Below are positions 1 to 8,919 of a stretch of 42,206 bases of DNA, piece after piece; the stretch's first letter is position 1; every line of letters starts with the position of its first letter. Under the pieces are notes generated by a model that was not told the origin of the DNA, made no database searches, and was given only the letters and a program-made list of their open reading frames with translations. The position numbers and the translations under genes were made by a program. The stretch is from NCBI RefSeq assembly GCF_000964405.1, contig NZ_BANE01000009.1, positions 1 to 42,206 on the forward strand, given 5' to 3'. This stretch comes from Novacetimonas hansenii JCM 7643. GTDB taxonomy: Bacteria; Pseudomonadota; Alphaproteobacteria; Acetobacterales; Acetobacteraceae.

Positions 1-508
1 CACTTTGGGAATCCTATGATTCAAGCTATTCGCAGTGCGCTCTAAATAGTCTTCAAGAAAATTTCGATGAAATGGTGCGTTCTGATATGGTGGCATCAGC
101 AGGCGCGCGCAGGGTAGGGATAACCACCATAAATATCTTGCTTGCGAGCAGGAAGGGAAAGAAACCTTCTGGTATTATTCTATTTCTTGCAGGATATTAA
201 AGGGTATATTTTTCTCTGTTTGGTAACTGTCAGCACAAAACAGCTTGTACAGATTTCACCATATATCCTGATATTGTCATATGGCATGAGTATCCAGCGT
301 ATCTTGATGGCATGATTTTAAAAAATATACGCATGGGACAAAGAATTATAGGAAATGTAGCGCATTGTCAGGTTGCCCATTCCAGCACATATATAAAAAT
401 ACTGGAATGGGATCGTAATGAAATGAAGGGTATTCTTCACGCCGCCCATATCAGAAGACGGTCCTGGCTTATGTGAAATATTTTGTTGGCAGGAATATAA
501 GGTAAATT
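1..508. other. Non-coding left edge downstream of the TonB receptor
   Basis: I see no convincing gene here. The first 25 bases hold the imperfect palindrome GAATCCTATGATTC (about 10-23), which resembles the end of an insertion element, but no transposase is visible and the window starts too close to judge. The rest is AT-rich and ends at the stop of the minus-strand receptor gene. A 10-bp inverted repeat at 376-411 is listed separately. Confidence 0.5.
376..411 (-). terminator. Inverted repeat downstream of the TonB receptor gene
   Basis: Arms CCCATTCCAG (376-385) and CTGGAATGGG (402-411) are perfectly complementary across a 16-nt AT-rich loop. The structure lies about 100 bp past the stop of the minus-strand receptor gene, so it may end or stabilise that transcript. 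No uridine tract follows, so intrinsic termination is not assured; a protein-binding palindrome is the alternative. Confidence 0.3.
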
Positions 509-3412
509 TCAGAATTCCATCCTGACTCCTCCACGATATGTGCGGCCCAGAAGGTTGCTGTAGGTGGTATCCGCCGCAAGTCCGCTTTCTGGAACTAGAA
601 GTGGATGGGAATTCGCCAGGTTTGTGACGTTAAGGAACAATTGTACCTTTGCTGAGTTCTGGACTGGAAGTGTGTATGTGCCATTGAGATCAAAGTAAAA
701 AAGACCAGCGACATGATTGTTGTTGATAGACGGATAGTCGGCATTATATGCGCCGCAGGATGTCGTGCATGTCACATAGCTGTTGGAGTAATGTCCTGAA
801 CTGATACCATGCGCGACTGCGGTAATGCTGTAGCGTGATGTAGTATAGGATGCTGAAAAGCGATAGATCCACCGTGGTGGCCCAGATGAAATGTCCCCCG
901 ACGTATCGACAGCATAACCCAGCCCGGAGGCAGAGACATATTTCAGATAGTTGGTGGCCTGCCCATGAATGACGAAATACCCGTTTGCATTCTTCAGGAT
1001 ACGGCGCAAAGGAAACCGGTAGGAGGCATCAATATCAATTCCGCTGGTTTCAAGTTTTGCAAAGTTGAAGGGTGACGCAGACATGAGAAGGTCGCGTGTT
1101 CCGGTCGGGTCCGGTTTGATCGCAGCGCAGAACTGGGTATAGCCTGAATAGCATTCGTCAATAATGGTCTGCGGATAGAACTGCTCGATCGCATCCTTGA
1201 TCTTGGTATGAAACCAGTCAACAGAAATGGAAAGTCCCGGCGTATAACGTGGTGTAATCACGGCCCCGATTGTTGTTGTATTCGCCTTTTCAGGCTTTAA
1301 TTTCGTGTTTCCTGTTGTTCTTGACAGTACGGTTTCTGTTGCACCGGTCACCGGGTTCAGAACGGATGTTGTCTGGGATGTTCCGGCGTTATACAATTCA
1401 TCAATATTTGGCGCACGAATATCATGTGATTCCGTTGCGCGGAACAGGATATCCTGGATTGGTTGCCAGGTGCCGCCAATTTTCCATGTCGTGACATAAC
1501 CCGATGTCGAATAATCGGTTGCGCGCACGGCGGCATTGACCGACAGGCCCTTTGCAAGGGGTACTGCACCTTCGACATAGGCTTCCTTGACATCATAATG
1601 ACCAAATGTCGGCAGAAAATTACCTACGGACCAGCCGGATTGATACTGGGTTGGAACGTATCCGGACGCACGTTCATCACGATACTCTCCGCCAACGGCG
1701 ATATTGGCGTCACCAGCCCAGGTCGCAAACGGAATCATCGACAGGTTTACGCCGGATACGATTTCCTGAAATCTTTCCTCACGCCATGGGTTGCCCAGAA
1801 CATAATCCTTTGCCGCAGTCGATATGACGCCGGTGCCCAACCAGTCGATGGGCGAACATCCGTTCGATGGATCAGTCAGCGACGAGGCACAGACAATCTG
1901 CCCTGTTGACGAGCGCACGGCATTGGTTGCATTCGCAATTTTTGCCGTATTCATGACGTTGTAAATCTGTTCCTTTGAATGCATGACCCCATATTGGGCA
2001 TAGGCATTCCACGATGCAGGTTTGCCAAACAGCGTAAAATTACCTTCGCCACCAAATGTGTAACGCTGTACCGATCGCCGGTTGTCAGTACGGCGATATG
2101 GCAGGTCGAGTGCCGTTGTCCCCAACGTTACGGACGAAACATTTTGCAATGCAGATGATCCCAGCGCATCAACAAGATACGGATTGGATCCACTTAGCTT
2201 GATGGCGCTCAGATATTGTGGCCCGGCGTTATAGATATATTCGCTCTGGTTGTATGAACCTTCACCATACAGCGTCATCCAGGGCGCGACGTCATAACTC
2301 AGGCGTCCATAAATATTCTTTCGATCGCTCATCGGTTCGAGGCCAATGTCCTTGCCATCATTGGCAAGTGCATGATCGCCTCCGACCGTAACGCTTGAGG
2401 TCGAAAGAGAACCGTAATTATAGTGGTTTACGCTGCCGCCCTGACCGAAATAGATGCCACGGAGCGAATTCGTCACGCCACCGGTCGAAGAATTGATGAT
2501 CCCGCCCGGAAGGGCATAGTTCGTGCCTGCATTGCCAACCCTGATATAATACGGTTGCCCATTACCGCTTGCATATTCCGGGTTCGCAATAATGCGCTGG
2601 CCATTAAAATTCCAGGGGCGGTCAACGCTGTAGATGCCGTCCTGATGAGCGTAATCACCGCTCAGCAGGACATGGCCCTTGCCATGTGCAAAACCAAATC
2701 CGCCCGTCACCGCAGTATGGTAATTTATGCCGTCACCATAGTCTGAAATGCCTGAATCCCCGTCAATTTTCAGCCCTGTATAGGTCTTGTCGAGTACAAA
2801 ATTGGTAACGCCCGCAACCGCGTCCGAACCATATTGTGCGGATGCGCCACCCGTCACGACATCAACACGTTTTACCAATTGCTGGGGGATCGTGTTGATA
2901 TCGACAATGCCCGTAATGGCTGAAGGCGTTATACGTCGCCCATCAAGCAGCACGAGCGAGCGTTCCGCCCCAAGATTTCGCAGATTCAGGGCATTGATCC
3001 CGGCAAGTCCGCTACTCAGCGACAGTCTTGAATTCTGTGGTGTCGTGCTGCCGGCAAATTGCGGCATTTGGTTGACGAGATCAGCAAGGTTGTTGCTGGG
3101 GGCCTGGTTCTGGATTTCGCTCTGGCTCAGGGAACTGATGGGTGTTGGTGACTTGATGCGTGAATTGGCAATATGGGTTCCCGTCACCATGATAACTTCG
3201 CTGTTTGAAGGGATCTTTTCCTTCTTCTGTAAGTGTGAACCCTTGGCGGAAGCAGGGGGTGTTTGAGCAGAGATAGGCTGTCTTCTGCCTGTATCTGGCG
3301 TAACAGGTGGGGGCGATGCCGCATGACCCTGTTCCATGAAAAAGATCACTGCCCCAGAGGATATGACTGTAAAGGGCAATAAATGGATTTTTAAGCGCTT
3401 TCTTATCGTCAT
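509..3412 (-). CDS. TonB-dependent outer-membrane receptor
   Basis: Outer-membrane beta-barrel that would import a substrate using energy from TonB-ExbBD. The chosen start (3412) gives 967 residues beginning MTIRKRLKIHLL, with AGGAC and AGGAG just upstream, and is followed by a hydrophobic signal region ending near GHAA. A Pro/Ser-rich linker leads to a TonB-box-like EVIMVTGT. The plug domain contains LVLLDGRRI and the stretch VDVVTGGASAQYGSDAVAG. The C-terminus ends RGGVRMEF, with the terminal aromatic residue expected for BamA-dependent insertion. No STN signalling domain is seen and no sigma/anti-sigma pair lies beside it, so FecA-type signalling is unlikely. The gene stands alone, so the substrate cannot be named. 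An iron complex is possible given mbfA next door, but large receptors of this shape also import other compounds. Confidence 0.92.
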   Translation of the reverse strand: MTIRKRLKIHLLPFTVISSGAVIFFMEQGHAASPPPVTPDTGRRQPISAQTPPASAKGSHLQKKEKIPSNSEVIMVTGTHIANSRIKSPTPISSLSQSEIQNQAPSNNLADLVNQMPQFAGSTTPQNSRLSLSSGLAGINALNLRNLGAERSLVLLDGRRITPSAITGIVDINTIPQQLVKRVDVVTGGASAQYGSDAVAGVTNFVLDKTYTGLKIDGDSGISDYGDGINYHTAVTGGFGFAHGKGHVLLSGDYAHQDGIYSVDRPWNFNGQRIIANPEYASGNGQPYYIRVGNAGTNYALPGGIINSSTGGVTNSLRGIYFGQGGSVNHYNYGSLSTSSVTVGGDHALANDGKDIGLEPMSDRKNIYGRLSYDVAPWMTLYGEGSYNQSEYIYNAGPQYLSAIKLSGSNPYLVDALGSSALQNVSSVTLGTTALDLPYRRTDNRRSVQRYTFGGEGNFTLFGKPASWNAYAQYGVMHSKEQIYNVMNTAKIANATNAVRSSTGQIVCASSLTDPSNGCSPIDWLGTGVISTAAKDYVLGNPWREERFQEIVSGVNLSMIPFATWAGDANIAVGGEYRDERASGYVPTQYQSGWSVGNFLPTFGHYDVKEAYVEGAVPLAKGLSVNAAVRATDYSTSGYVTTWKIGGTWQPIQDILFRATESHDIRAPNIDELYNAGTSQTTSVLNPVTGATETVLSRTTGNTKLKPEKANTTTIGAVITPRYTPGLSISVDWFHTKIKDAIEQFYPQTIIDECYSGYTQFCAAIKPDPTGTRDLLMSASPFNFAKLETSGIDIDASYRFPLRRILKNANGYFVIHGQATNYLKYVSASGLGYAVDTSGDISSGPPRWIYRFSASYTTSRYSITAVAHGISSGHYSNSYVTCTTSCGAYNADYPSINNNHVAGLFYFDLNGTYTLPVQNSAKVQLFLNVTNLANSHPLLVPESGLAADTTYSNLLGRTYRGGVRMEF

Positions 3413-3445
3413 TGTCCTGCCACTCCTGAATACGAGCGTGAGCAT

Positions 3446-4052
3446 ATCCCTATGTTACGATTCCGAACTGAAGTGTGCGTTCTGATAAAGAAAAACGTCC
3501 ATTTCGAAATTAAGCGTGGTAAATAGCTTTTGGTTATGTGGTGAGCACAGTAAGTGCGGATGGTGTGAAGTGGTGAAAAATTTCTATATATTTTAATGTG
3601 TTATATTGTTTGTTGTAAATTTCTAAAATAATCATCAAAAATTCGTTTGAAGTGCTGTATCTTACTGATGGATCAGATGAATAATGTACATTGGTTAGAT
3701 CATATCCACGATTTTCGATGAGGTCATATCCGAAATATGAAGCGTGCGGGACAGAAGAACGCGCCATACGGTGTGTGAACGTTCAACGGATTGTGTTGCG
3801 TGGACCGTTACGCCCGTTATCGTGTCCGGTGACGCATGAAGATGCAATGAAACGAACCTGTCCTGTGTCTGGGTTGAAGAAAATCCATATCTTGGAATTG
3901 ATTTCTGGAACTCTGGCGCGATTTCAGGTTGGGTTCATTAATAGTGACTTTTATTATCAAGAACTGAATTCAATCGTTATTGTATAATAAGAATTATTTT
4001 CGTTTATGAAATGGCTTGAGCATGATGGCTACTTTGCTGCATACAGTAACGC
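3446..4052. other. AT-rich divergent intergenic region
   Basis: About 600 bp separate the divergent TonB receptor and mbfA genes. It must carry both promoters. Open frames of 77 and 98 codons exist, but their composition is not protein-like and they lack ribosome-binding sites, so I do not call genes. The region is markedly more AT-rich than the flanking genes. The one structured element I can point to is the palindrome at 3983-3998. Confidence 0.5.
3983..3998 (+). promoter_or_regulatory. Candidate promoter/operator for mbfA
   Basis: A TATAAT hexamer (3983-3988) overlaps a short inverted repeat AATAA-GAA-TTATT (3986-3998) about 55 bp upstream of the mbfA start. MbfA genes of other alphaproteobacteria are known to be controlled by the iron regulator Irr, so a metal-responsive repressor site here is plausible. 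The sequence does not exactly match a Fur or Irr consensus that I can recall, and no good -35 hexamer is visible. The regulatory role is inference. Confidence 0.35.
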
Positions 4053-5012
4053 ATGCGAAAGTTCTCGACATTGACGGATCAGGAAATCCTTGCCCTTGCC
4101 ATTTCAAACGAGGAAGAGGATGGCCGCATCTATTCTGATTTTGCCTATGCCATGCGGGAGAAATTTCCCGACACCTCGAAAATTTTCACTGACATGGCGA
4201 CAGAGGAGGATCAGCACCGCCGTGACCTGATCGACCTGTATGCCAGCCGCTTCGGCCAGCATATTCCCTTGATCCGGCGGCAGGATATCGCAGGTTTCCT
4301 GATCCGTAAGCCTGCATGGCAGATCCAGGGGCAGGGGATTGATGCGGTGCGTCGCCATGCCCGCCAGATGGAACTTGATGCGGCGCGGTTTTATCGTCAG
4401 GCGGCGACACGCACGACGGATATCGCAACGCGCAAGCTGCTGGGGGATCTGGCCCTGGCCGAAGACCGGCATGAACAGGCGGCAGGCGCCATCGAACTCG
4501 ATCGCCTTCCTGCCTCCAAGCGCGAGGACGAGGACGAGGACGCCCGCCGCCGCTTTGTCCTGCAGATCATACAGCCCGGTCTTGTGGGGTTGATGGATGG
4601 CTCCGTCTCCACGCTTGCGCCGGTTTTTGCGGCCGCGTTTGCGACGCACCTGCCGTGGAATGCGTTTCTGGTGGGAATGGCTGCCTCTGTCGGGGCAGGG
4701 ATTTCCATGGGCTTTGCAGAGGCATTGTCCGATGATGGCAAGCTGTCCGGCCGTGGTGCGCCGCTTTTGCGCGGATTGATCTGCGGGCTGATGACAACGG
4801 CGGGAGGAATCGGGCATACGCTGCCGTTCCTGATCGATAATTTCACCACGGCCCTGATGGCTGCCATCGCTGTGGTGGTGGTCGAACTGTTCGTCATTTC
4901 ATGGATACGCTGGCGGTATCAGGATACGCCGTTTGGATCGGCAATCGTGCAGATTGTCATTGGTGGGGCGCTGGTATTTGCCGCAGGTGTTCTGATTGGC
5001 AGTACGGGCTGA
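4053..5012 (+). CDS. mbfA: MbfA-type membrane-bound ferritin/VIT iron exporter
   Basis: 319 residues with two parts. Residues 1-150 form a ferritin-like di-iron helical domain with paired E-x-x-H style motifs: EEEDGR near 20, EEDQH near 51, MELDAARFY near 111 and AEDRH near 136. From about residue 170 a CCC1/VIT1-like membrane domain follows ([19 protein letters not shown], then [20 protein letters not shown] and three further hydrophobic segments). In rhizobia and Agrobacterium, MbfA exports iron from the inner membrane and protects against iron and peroxide stress. The start [12 protein letters not shown] fits the family, although no strong Shine-Dalgarno is visible. Transcription would run into a MITE-like element that begins 22 bp after the stop. 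The family assignment is firm; the transport direction is taken from characterised homologues. Confidence 0.88.
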   Translation: MRKFSTLTDQEILALAISNEEEDGRIYSDFAYAMREKFPDTSKIFTDMATEEDQHRRDLIDLYASRFGQHIPLIRRQDIAGFLIRKPAWQIQGQGIDAVRRHARQMELDAARFYRQAATRTTDIATRKLLGDLALAEDRHEQAAGAIELDRLPASKREDEDEDARRRFVLQIIQPGLVGLMDGSVSTLAPVFAAAFATHLPWNAFLVGMAASVGAGISMGFAEALSDDGKLSGRGAPLLRGLICGLMTTAGGIGHTLPFLIDNFTTALMAAIAVVVVELFVISWIRWRYQDTPFGSAIVQIVIGGALVFAAGVLIGSTG

Positions 5013-5033
5013 TCCGGTCGGGCCTGCCGTTTT

Positions 5034-5190
5034 GAGACTGTTTGAAAAGTCTGGATCGATAACGTGCTGAAATTATGAAGGTTTTTGGTGAAGGTTTTTT
5101 TAAACCTTCAGAAGACGCCGCCTTTTTCCCAAATAAGGCGGTACCCAAAAACTTTTCTTTTTTATCAATGATCTGTTTTCAAATACTCTC
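5034..5190 (+). mobile_element. MITE-like element, copy 1 (157 bp)
   Basis: Imperfect terminal inverted repeats: GAGACTGTTTGAAAA at the left end and the complement of GAGAGTATTTGAAAACA at the right end. The body carries two AT-tipped stem-loops (GAAGGTTT/AAACCTTC and CCGCCTT/AAGGCGG). The copy is flanked by TTT on both sides (5031-5033 and 5191-5193), a possible 3-bp target duplication. It contains no open frame of note. Related copies lie at 30674-30833, 40587-40739 and 41098-41256. It sits between mbfA and the LolA-like gene, where its hairpins could act as transcription stops. Confidence 0.75.
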
Positions 5191-5260
5191 TTTGCCTTGA
5201 TCTTGACGAAGTGATCGGGCAGGCACGTGCATGCGCTTTTCCTGGTTGGATCATTGCCCG

Positions 5261-5935
5261 ATGAAACATCGTGACCGTTCTTCTCTGTTGCGCCTGCGCT
5301 GCATGCGCCCGTTCATGCTGGTGATGCCCTTGGTGCTTGGGCTTGGGGCCTATGCCCAGCCAGCATCGGCACAGGCGCAGATGGTCGTAGGCGCCTCGGA
5401 TCAGGACCATGCCCTCATCAATCGAATCGAGGAACACCTTAACACCATCACGCTGCTGACCGCGCAGTTTCATCAGGTAGCATCGGATGGAAAGCAGTCC
5501 ACCGGCACTGCGTGGCTGGACCGCAGGAATCGTCGCATGCGTTTCCAGTACGATCCACCCAGCCCGCTTCTGCTGGTTGCCAACCATGATCAGGTTGTCT
5601 TTAACGACAGCGAACTGGGTCAGACCACGACGATGCCAATGGACAAGACGCCGATCGGCCTCCTGCTGCGTCCGCATCTTGAACTGTCAGGCGATGTGCG
5701 GGTGACAGCCCTGATGCATGAGGGGCCGGAGATCGAAATTACATTGGTCCGTGCTGATTCGCCCGGCGATGGCAGCCTGACGCTCTTGTTCCAAGAGGAT
5801 AAGGGGCTGCGCCTGCGGGGATGGATCGTTCAGGATGCGCAAGGGGAAAGCACGCGGGTGGACCTGCTGCATGCCACCGTGGGGGGGGCGGAACCGCCAG
5901 ATCGCCTGTTCAACACGGATATTGGCGACAAATAG
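5261..5935 (+). CDS. lolA: LolA-like outer-membrane lipoprotein carrier
   Basis: About 224 residues from the chosen ATG. It is a periplasmic lipoprotein-binding protein of the LolA family, which carries lipoproteins from LolCDE to the outer membrane. A signal peptide (core MLVMPLVLGLGAYA, likely cleaved near QPASAQA) is followed by typical LolA features: LINRIEEHLNTITLLTAQFHQ, the motif GTAWLDRRNRRMRFQY, then PSPLLLVAN and later DRLFN. An earlier ATG at 5231 with AGG upstream is possible but would make an unusually long leader; M25 (5303) is a third option. The MITE-like copy ends 70 bp upstream, so the promoter is either inside the repeat or in that short gap. Downstream it converges with rsmI. 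Confidence 0.8.
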   Translation: MKHRDRSSLLRLRCMRPFMLVMPLVLGLGAYAQPASAQAQMVVGASDQDHALINRIEEHLNTITLLTAQFHQVASDGKQSTGTAWLDRRNRRMRFQYDPPSPLLLVANHDQVVFNDSELGQTTTMPMDKTPIGLLLRPHLELSGDVRVTALMHEGPEIEITLVRADSPGDGSLTLLFQEDKGLRLRGWIVQDAQGESTRVDLLHATVGGAEPPDRLFNTDIGDK

Positions 5936-5996
5936 GGAAATATAATTTCCACACGCCTGGAAAACGCAAAGAGTTTGGAAAAGTCTTTTCCCAAAA

Positions 5997-6043
5997 GCAT
6001 CATGGGGGCGATGCAATCTCGAAAAAAGATACCCCCAGGATGC
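5997..6043. terminator. Stem-loop between convergent lolA and rsmI
   Basis: GCATCATGGGGG (5997-6008) pairs with CCCCCAGGATGC (6032-6043), 11 of 12 positions, across a 23-nt loop that includes an A-rich run. It lies in the gap between two converging genes, a usual place for a shared transcription end. No clear uridine tract follows on either strand. A second short palindrome (GGAAAAGTCTTTTCC) lies just before it at about 5977-5991. Confidence 0.4.
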
Positions 6044-6054
6044 ATGATTCCCTG

Positions 6055-6933
6055 TCACTGTGCGTCGCGTGTCAGTTCCAGCGCACGGGCATAAACGGTG
6101 CGTCGGGGCAGGTTGACGATGCCTGCCACCAGTGACGCCGCATCCTTGAGCGAAAGCGATTTCAGGGCTTCGCGCAGATGGGTGTCCAGATTCTGTGGTC
6201 CCGTATCATCCGCCGGTGGCGGCCCAAGGATGACCGTGATTTCCCCCCGGGCCGCATGGTCCTGATAATAGTGTGCCAGTTCGCCTACCGGCCCACGCCT
6301 GACTTCCTCAAATCTTTTGGTCAGTTCGCGTGCGACGGCGGCCGGGCGATCCGGGCCAAACACCGCTGCAAGCGATGCCAGCATTTCCGCCAGGCGATGC
6401 GGTGCTTCGTGCCAGACCAGTGTTGCCGAAAGTCCCGCCTGTTCCGCCGCGCGCAGGACCGACAGGTTTTCACGGCGTGCGGCATCGCGTGGTGGCAGAA
6501 AACCGGAAAACATGAAGGGATGGGGGGGCAATCCCGACAGGGTCAGCGCCATGACGGCGGCATTGGCCCCCGGCACCGCCGTGACATGCCCGCCACCTGC
6601 GATAACGGCGCGCACCAGACGATATCCCGGGTCCGACATCAGGGGGGTGCCGGCATCGGAAATAACGGCGATCTTGCGCCCCTGCTGCAATTGTTCCAGC
6701 AGGCCGGGGATGCGGTCCTGCTCGTTATGGTCATGCAGGGGGCGTGTGCGTGTCTTGATGCCGTGCGCCTGCAGAAGCTTCGCACTGGTGCGCGTATCTT
6801 CGCACAGGATCAGGTCAGCTTCGTTCAGGCATTGAACGGCGCGTGCGGAAATATCGCCCATATTACCGATCGGCGTTGCCACCAGCGTCAATATGCCTGC
6901 ATCATGCGACGATATGACATGCATATCCTCCAT
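6055..6933 (-). CDS. rsmI: 16S rRNA (cytidine(1402)-2'-O)-methyltransferase
   Basis: 292 residues from the chosen start. It methylates the 2'-OH of C1402 in the decoding centre of 16S rRNA. The tetrapyrrole-methylase fold is clear: LTLVATPIGNMGDIS at the N-terminus, LILCEDTRTSAKLL, the SAM-site motif ISDAGTPLMSDPGY, then VPGANA and LPPHPFMFSGFLP. An upstream in-frame ATG at 7017 would make the gene overlap the 5' end of the divergent LpoA-like gene. I prefer 6933 (MEDMHVISS), which matches the roughly 286-residue E. coli enzyme and leaves 68 bp for the divergent promoters. The rsmI/lpoA head-to-head layout is the same as yraL/yraM in E. coli. Confidence 0.93.
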   Translation of the reverse strand: MEDMHVISSHDAGILTLVATPIGNMGDISARAVQCLNEADLILCEDTRTSAKLLQAHGIKTRTRPLHDHNEQDRIPGLLEQLQQGRKIAVISDAGTPLMSDPGYRLVRAVIAGGGHVTAVPGANAAVMALTLSGLPPHPFMFSGFLPPRDAARRENLSVLRAAEQAGLSATLVWHEAPHRLAEMLASLAAVFGPDRPAAVARELTKRFEEVRRGPVGELAHYYQDHAARGEITVILGPPPADDTGPQNLDTHLREALKSLSLKDAASLVAGIVNLPRRTVYARALELTRDAQ

Positions 6934-7001
6934 CCCCGCATGACGTGGCTTCGCATCTCCGCTATGGATCGTCGCGGATCGAGATTGCAAAGGCGAAAGA
7001 A

Positions 7002-8339
7002 ATGAGTCGTCAGACATTGGTAACCCGCAAGCTTGGACAGGATACTGTTTCTGCCACTCAGGGATTTCCTTGCAAGGCCTTATTGCTGGCCGGGGTCGTT
7101 ATGTCCACGCTCGCGGCATGCGCCGGTGGGGGAGAGGGGACGAAGACCCCTCATGCCGGGCGGAATGTTGGCGTGCTTCTGCCGCTGACGGGTAATAATG
7201 CGCGGCTGGGGCAGGAAATGCTCAGTGCCGCGCGTATGGCCATGAATACGCCAACGGCCCCCAAACTCGATATCCACGACACGGCCGCCCCCGGTGGTGC
7301 CACCGCTGCGGCACAGGCTGCGGTGCAGGCGGGCGACGGGATCATTCTTGGTCCGTTGACGGCAGGGGACGCAACACAGGCGGCGGCTGTCACGACGCAG
7401 GCAGAGCTGCCCATGCTGTCCTTTACATCCGATGTGTCGGTCGCACGTTCCGATGTCTGGATACTGGGTATCGCCCCCGAACAGCAGGTCCGTCGTATGG
7501 TCGGGGCCGCCATCCGTGAAAACCGGCAGCATTTCGCGGCCTTCCTGCCCAATACGGCGCTGGGGCACGCCATGGGCGATGCCCTTTTGCAAAGCTGTAG
7601 CGAACATGGCCTGCAATCGCCCCAGATCATGTATCATGGGACAACACCGGCTGAAATTACCGCACAGATAAAGACACTCTCTGCCTATGACAGTCGCGCC
7701 GCGAGTGCGGCGACACAGGCGGCGGCGGCTGCCCCGGTTGAGGCCCCACCCGCCGGTGTCGATCCCGCCAACCCTGAATCAACACCGGCAGACGCCGTAC
7801 CGGCGCCCACATCACAGCCGGCAGATGCATCCACCCTGCCGCCACCGCCATTCGATGCGCTGCTGCTGGCGGATACGGGGCTGCAACTTGGCCATGTGAT
7901 CGAAGGGCTACGGGTGGCGCAGGTTTCCCCATCCCAGATACGGATCATGGGACCGGGCCTGTGGGGGGCGTTCGCTGGCAAGCTGGCACAGTTGCATAAT
8001 GCCTGGTACGCTGCGCCGGACCCGGCAAGCAGACAGCATTTCGTGCAGTTGTTTATGGCGCAGTACCACCATATGCCAACCCCGCTGGCGGATCTGTCCT
8101 ATGACGCGGCGGCCCTGGTCAAGGCGCTGGATCAGGTGCCACCAGCCAGCGGCGCGCGGAATGGGTATTCGCTACCGGCACTGACCCGTAATGAAGGGTT
8201 TTCCGGGGTGGATGGCGTCTTTGGCTTTACAGCCAATGGCCGGACGCGCCGTGATCTGGCAATTTTCCAGATACTGCCCGAAGGAGGGAGCCAGATGGTC
8301 CAGGCCCCTTCGGGACGGCTGCAGAACGGCACGAACTAA
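7002..8339 (+). CDS. LpoA-like penicillin-binding protein activator lipoprotein
   Basis: 445 residues. Lipoprotein with a periplasmic-binding-protein (type I) fold. The start at 7002 has AAAGG seven bases upstream. A hydrophobic segment (KALLLAGVVMSTLAAC) ends in a lipobox, so the mature protein begins at about Cys39. GVLLPLTGNNARLGQEM opens the binding-protein fold; ADTGLQLGHVIEGLR and the end DGVFGFTANGRTRRDLAIFQI are typical of the Peripla_BP_6/YraM family. A roughly 50-residue Ala/Pro-rich insertion (VEAPPAGVDPANPES to STLPPPPFDA) interrupts the fold at about residues 240-285. In gammaproteobacteria LpoA activates PBP1a in peptidoglycan synthesis; here that role is inferred from fold and from the position divergent to rsmI. 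An amino-acid-binding lipoprotein is the alternative. Confidence 0.78.
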   Translation: MSRQTLVTRKLGQDTVSATQGFPCKALLLAGVVMSTLAACAGGGEGTKTPHAGRNVGVLLPLTGNNARLGQEMLSAARMAMNTPTAPKLDIHDTAAPGGATAAAQAAVQAGDGIILGPLTAGDATQAAAVTTQAELPMLSFTSDVSVARSDVWILGIAPEQQVRRMVGAAIRENRQHFAAFLPNTALGHAMGDALLQSCSEHGLQSPQIMYHGTTPAEITAQIKTLSAYDSRAASAATQAAAAAPVEAPPAGVDPANPESTPADAVPAPTSQPADASTLPPPPFDALLLADTGLQLGHVIEGLRVAQVSPSQIRIMGPGLWGAFAGKLAQLHNAWYAAPDPASRQHFVQLFMAQYHHMPTPLADLSYDAAALVKALDQVPPASGARNGYSLPALTRNEGFSGVDGVFGFTANGRTRRDLAIFQILPEGGSQMVQAPSGRLQNGTN

Positions 8340-8343
8340 GCAT

Positions 8344-8373
8344 AAAAAGCACGGGCGGGAACTTTCCCCGCCC
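8344..8373 (-). terminator. Intrinsic terminator of the 114-residue hypothetical gene
   Basis: Stem GGGCGGG (8353-8359) with CCCGCCC (8367-8373) and a 7-nt loop. On the minus strand the stem is followed two bases later by five thymidines (complement of 8344-8348). It would end the transcript coming from the gene at 8404-8748, and its hairpin could also mark the end of the converging lipoprotein gene. Confidence 0.65.
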
Positions 8374-8403
8374 TATGGCGTCAGGCCTGTCAGGCTGCGG
8401 CGC

Positions 8404-8748
8404 TCATGCCGCAGCGGTCGCACCACAGGACAGCACGGGACGGATGGCGTAAAGCGCGGCTTCAAAGCTGCGATAGGACGACAGGCGGCGTTCGCGCAAC
8501 TGGTCGATCAGGACCCAGCGCATGCCTTCGGGCTGGATCATGTAGGCCGGGTCAGCGTTTTCACGGACCCAGACAAGCACATGCTCGATGCCTTCGCCAT
8601 CTTCGGCCGAAGCGACATCAACATCACACAGTCCCATGCAGGTGCCCGCTTCCAGCCAACGCATCAGATATTCGTAATGGCGGGGCAGGAACCCCTGTCG
8701 AAGCGGAATAACATTGGAGGCAGGAAACTGATGATTCATCATGCTCAT
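8404..8748 (-). CDS. Conserved-looking hypothetical protein, 114 aa
   Basis: I do not recognise this family. The longest frame begins at 8877, but MSMMNHQFPASN at 8748 is preceded by AGAGGG nine bases upstream and is the better start. The product is soluble and mixed in composition, with no signal peptide or membrane segment. Features include HYEYLMRWLEAGTCMGLCDVD, an acidic stretch (ASAEDGEGIEH) and MRWVLIDQLRERRLSSYRSFEAALYAIR. The C-terminus is basic and then Ala-rich. It is monocistronic, with its own terminator. The coding potential is supported by the ribosome-binding site and by the absence of any competing frame. Confidence 0.7.
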   Translation of the reverse strand: MSMMNHQFPASNVIPLRQGFLPRHYEYLMRWLEAGTCMGLCDVDVASAEDGEGIEHVLVWVRENADPAYMIQPEGMRWVLIDQLRERRLSSYRSFEAALYAIRPVLSCGATAAA

Positions 8749-8919
8749 GATGTCGGCCCTCTGACATATCCTATGCGTTAACAGCACGTCTCGACCGTAA
8801 GTCTTGCATGAGTGCTTGCCAAACTGAATCTGTCGCAGGAAGCCGAAGAATGAGGCAGAAATTGCCAAGCGTGACAAAAAAGCAATGCTTTGTTGCGCTT
8901 TAGAGTCGTTAATTGACCA

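Noticed and set aside
76-3487. 12-bp direct repeat TGCGTTCTGATA on both sides of the TonB receptor gene
   Set aside because: Dozens of 12-bp repeats are expected by chance in this window; no mobile-element features accompany it.
3534-3987. Two short frames (77 and 98 codons) in the gap before mbfA
   Set aside because: AT-rich, no ribosome-binding site, composition not protein-like, and they overlap each other on opposite strands.
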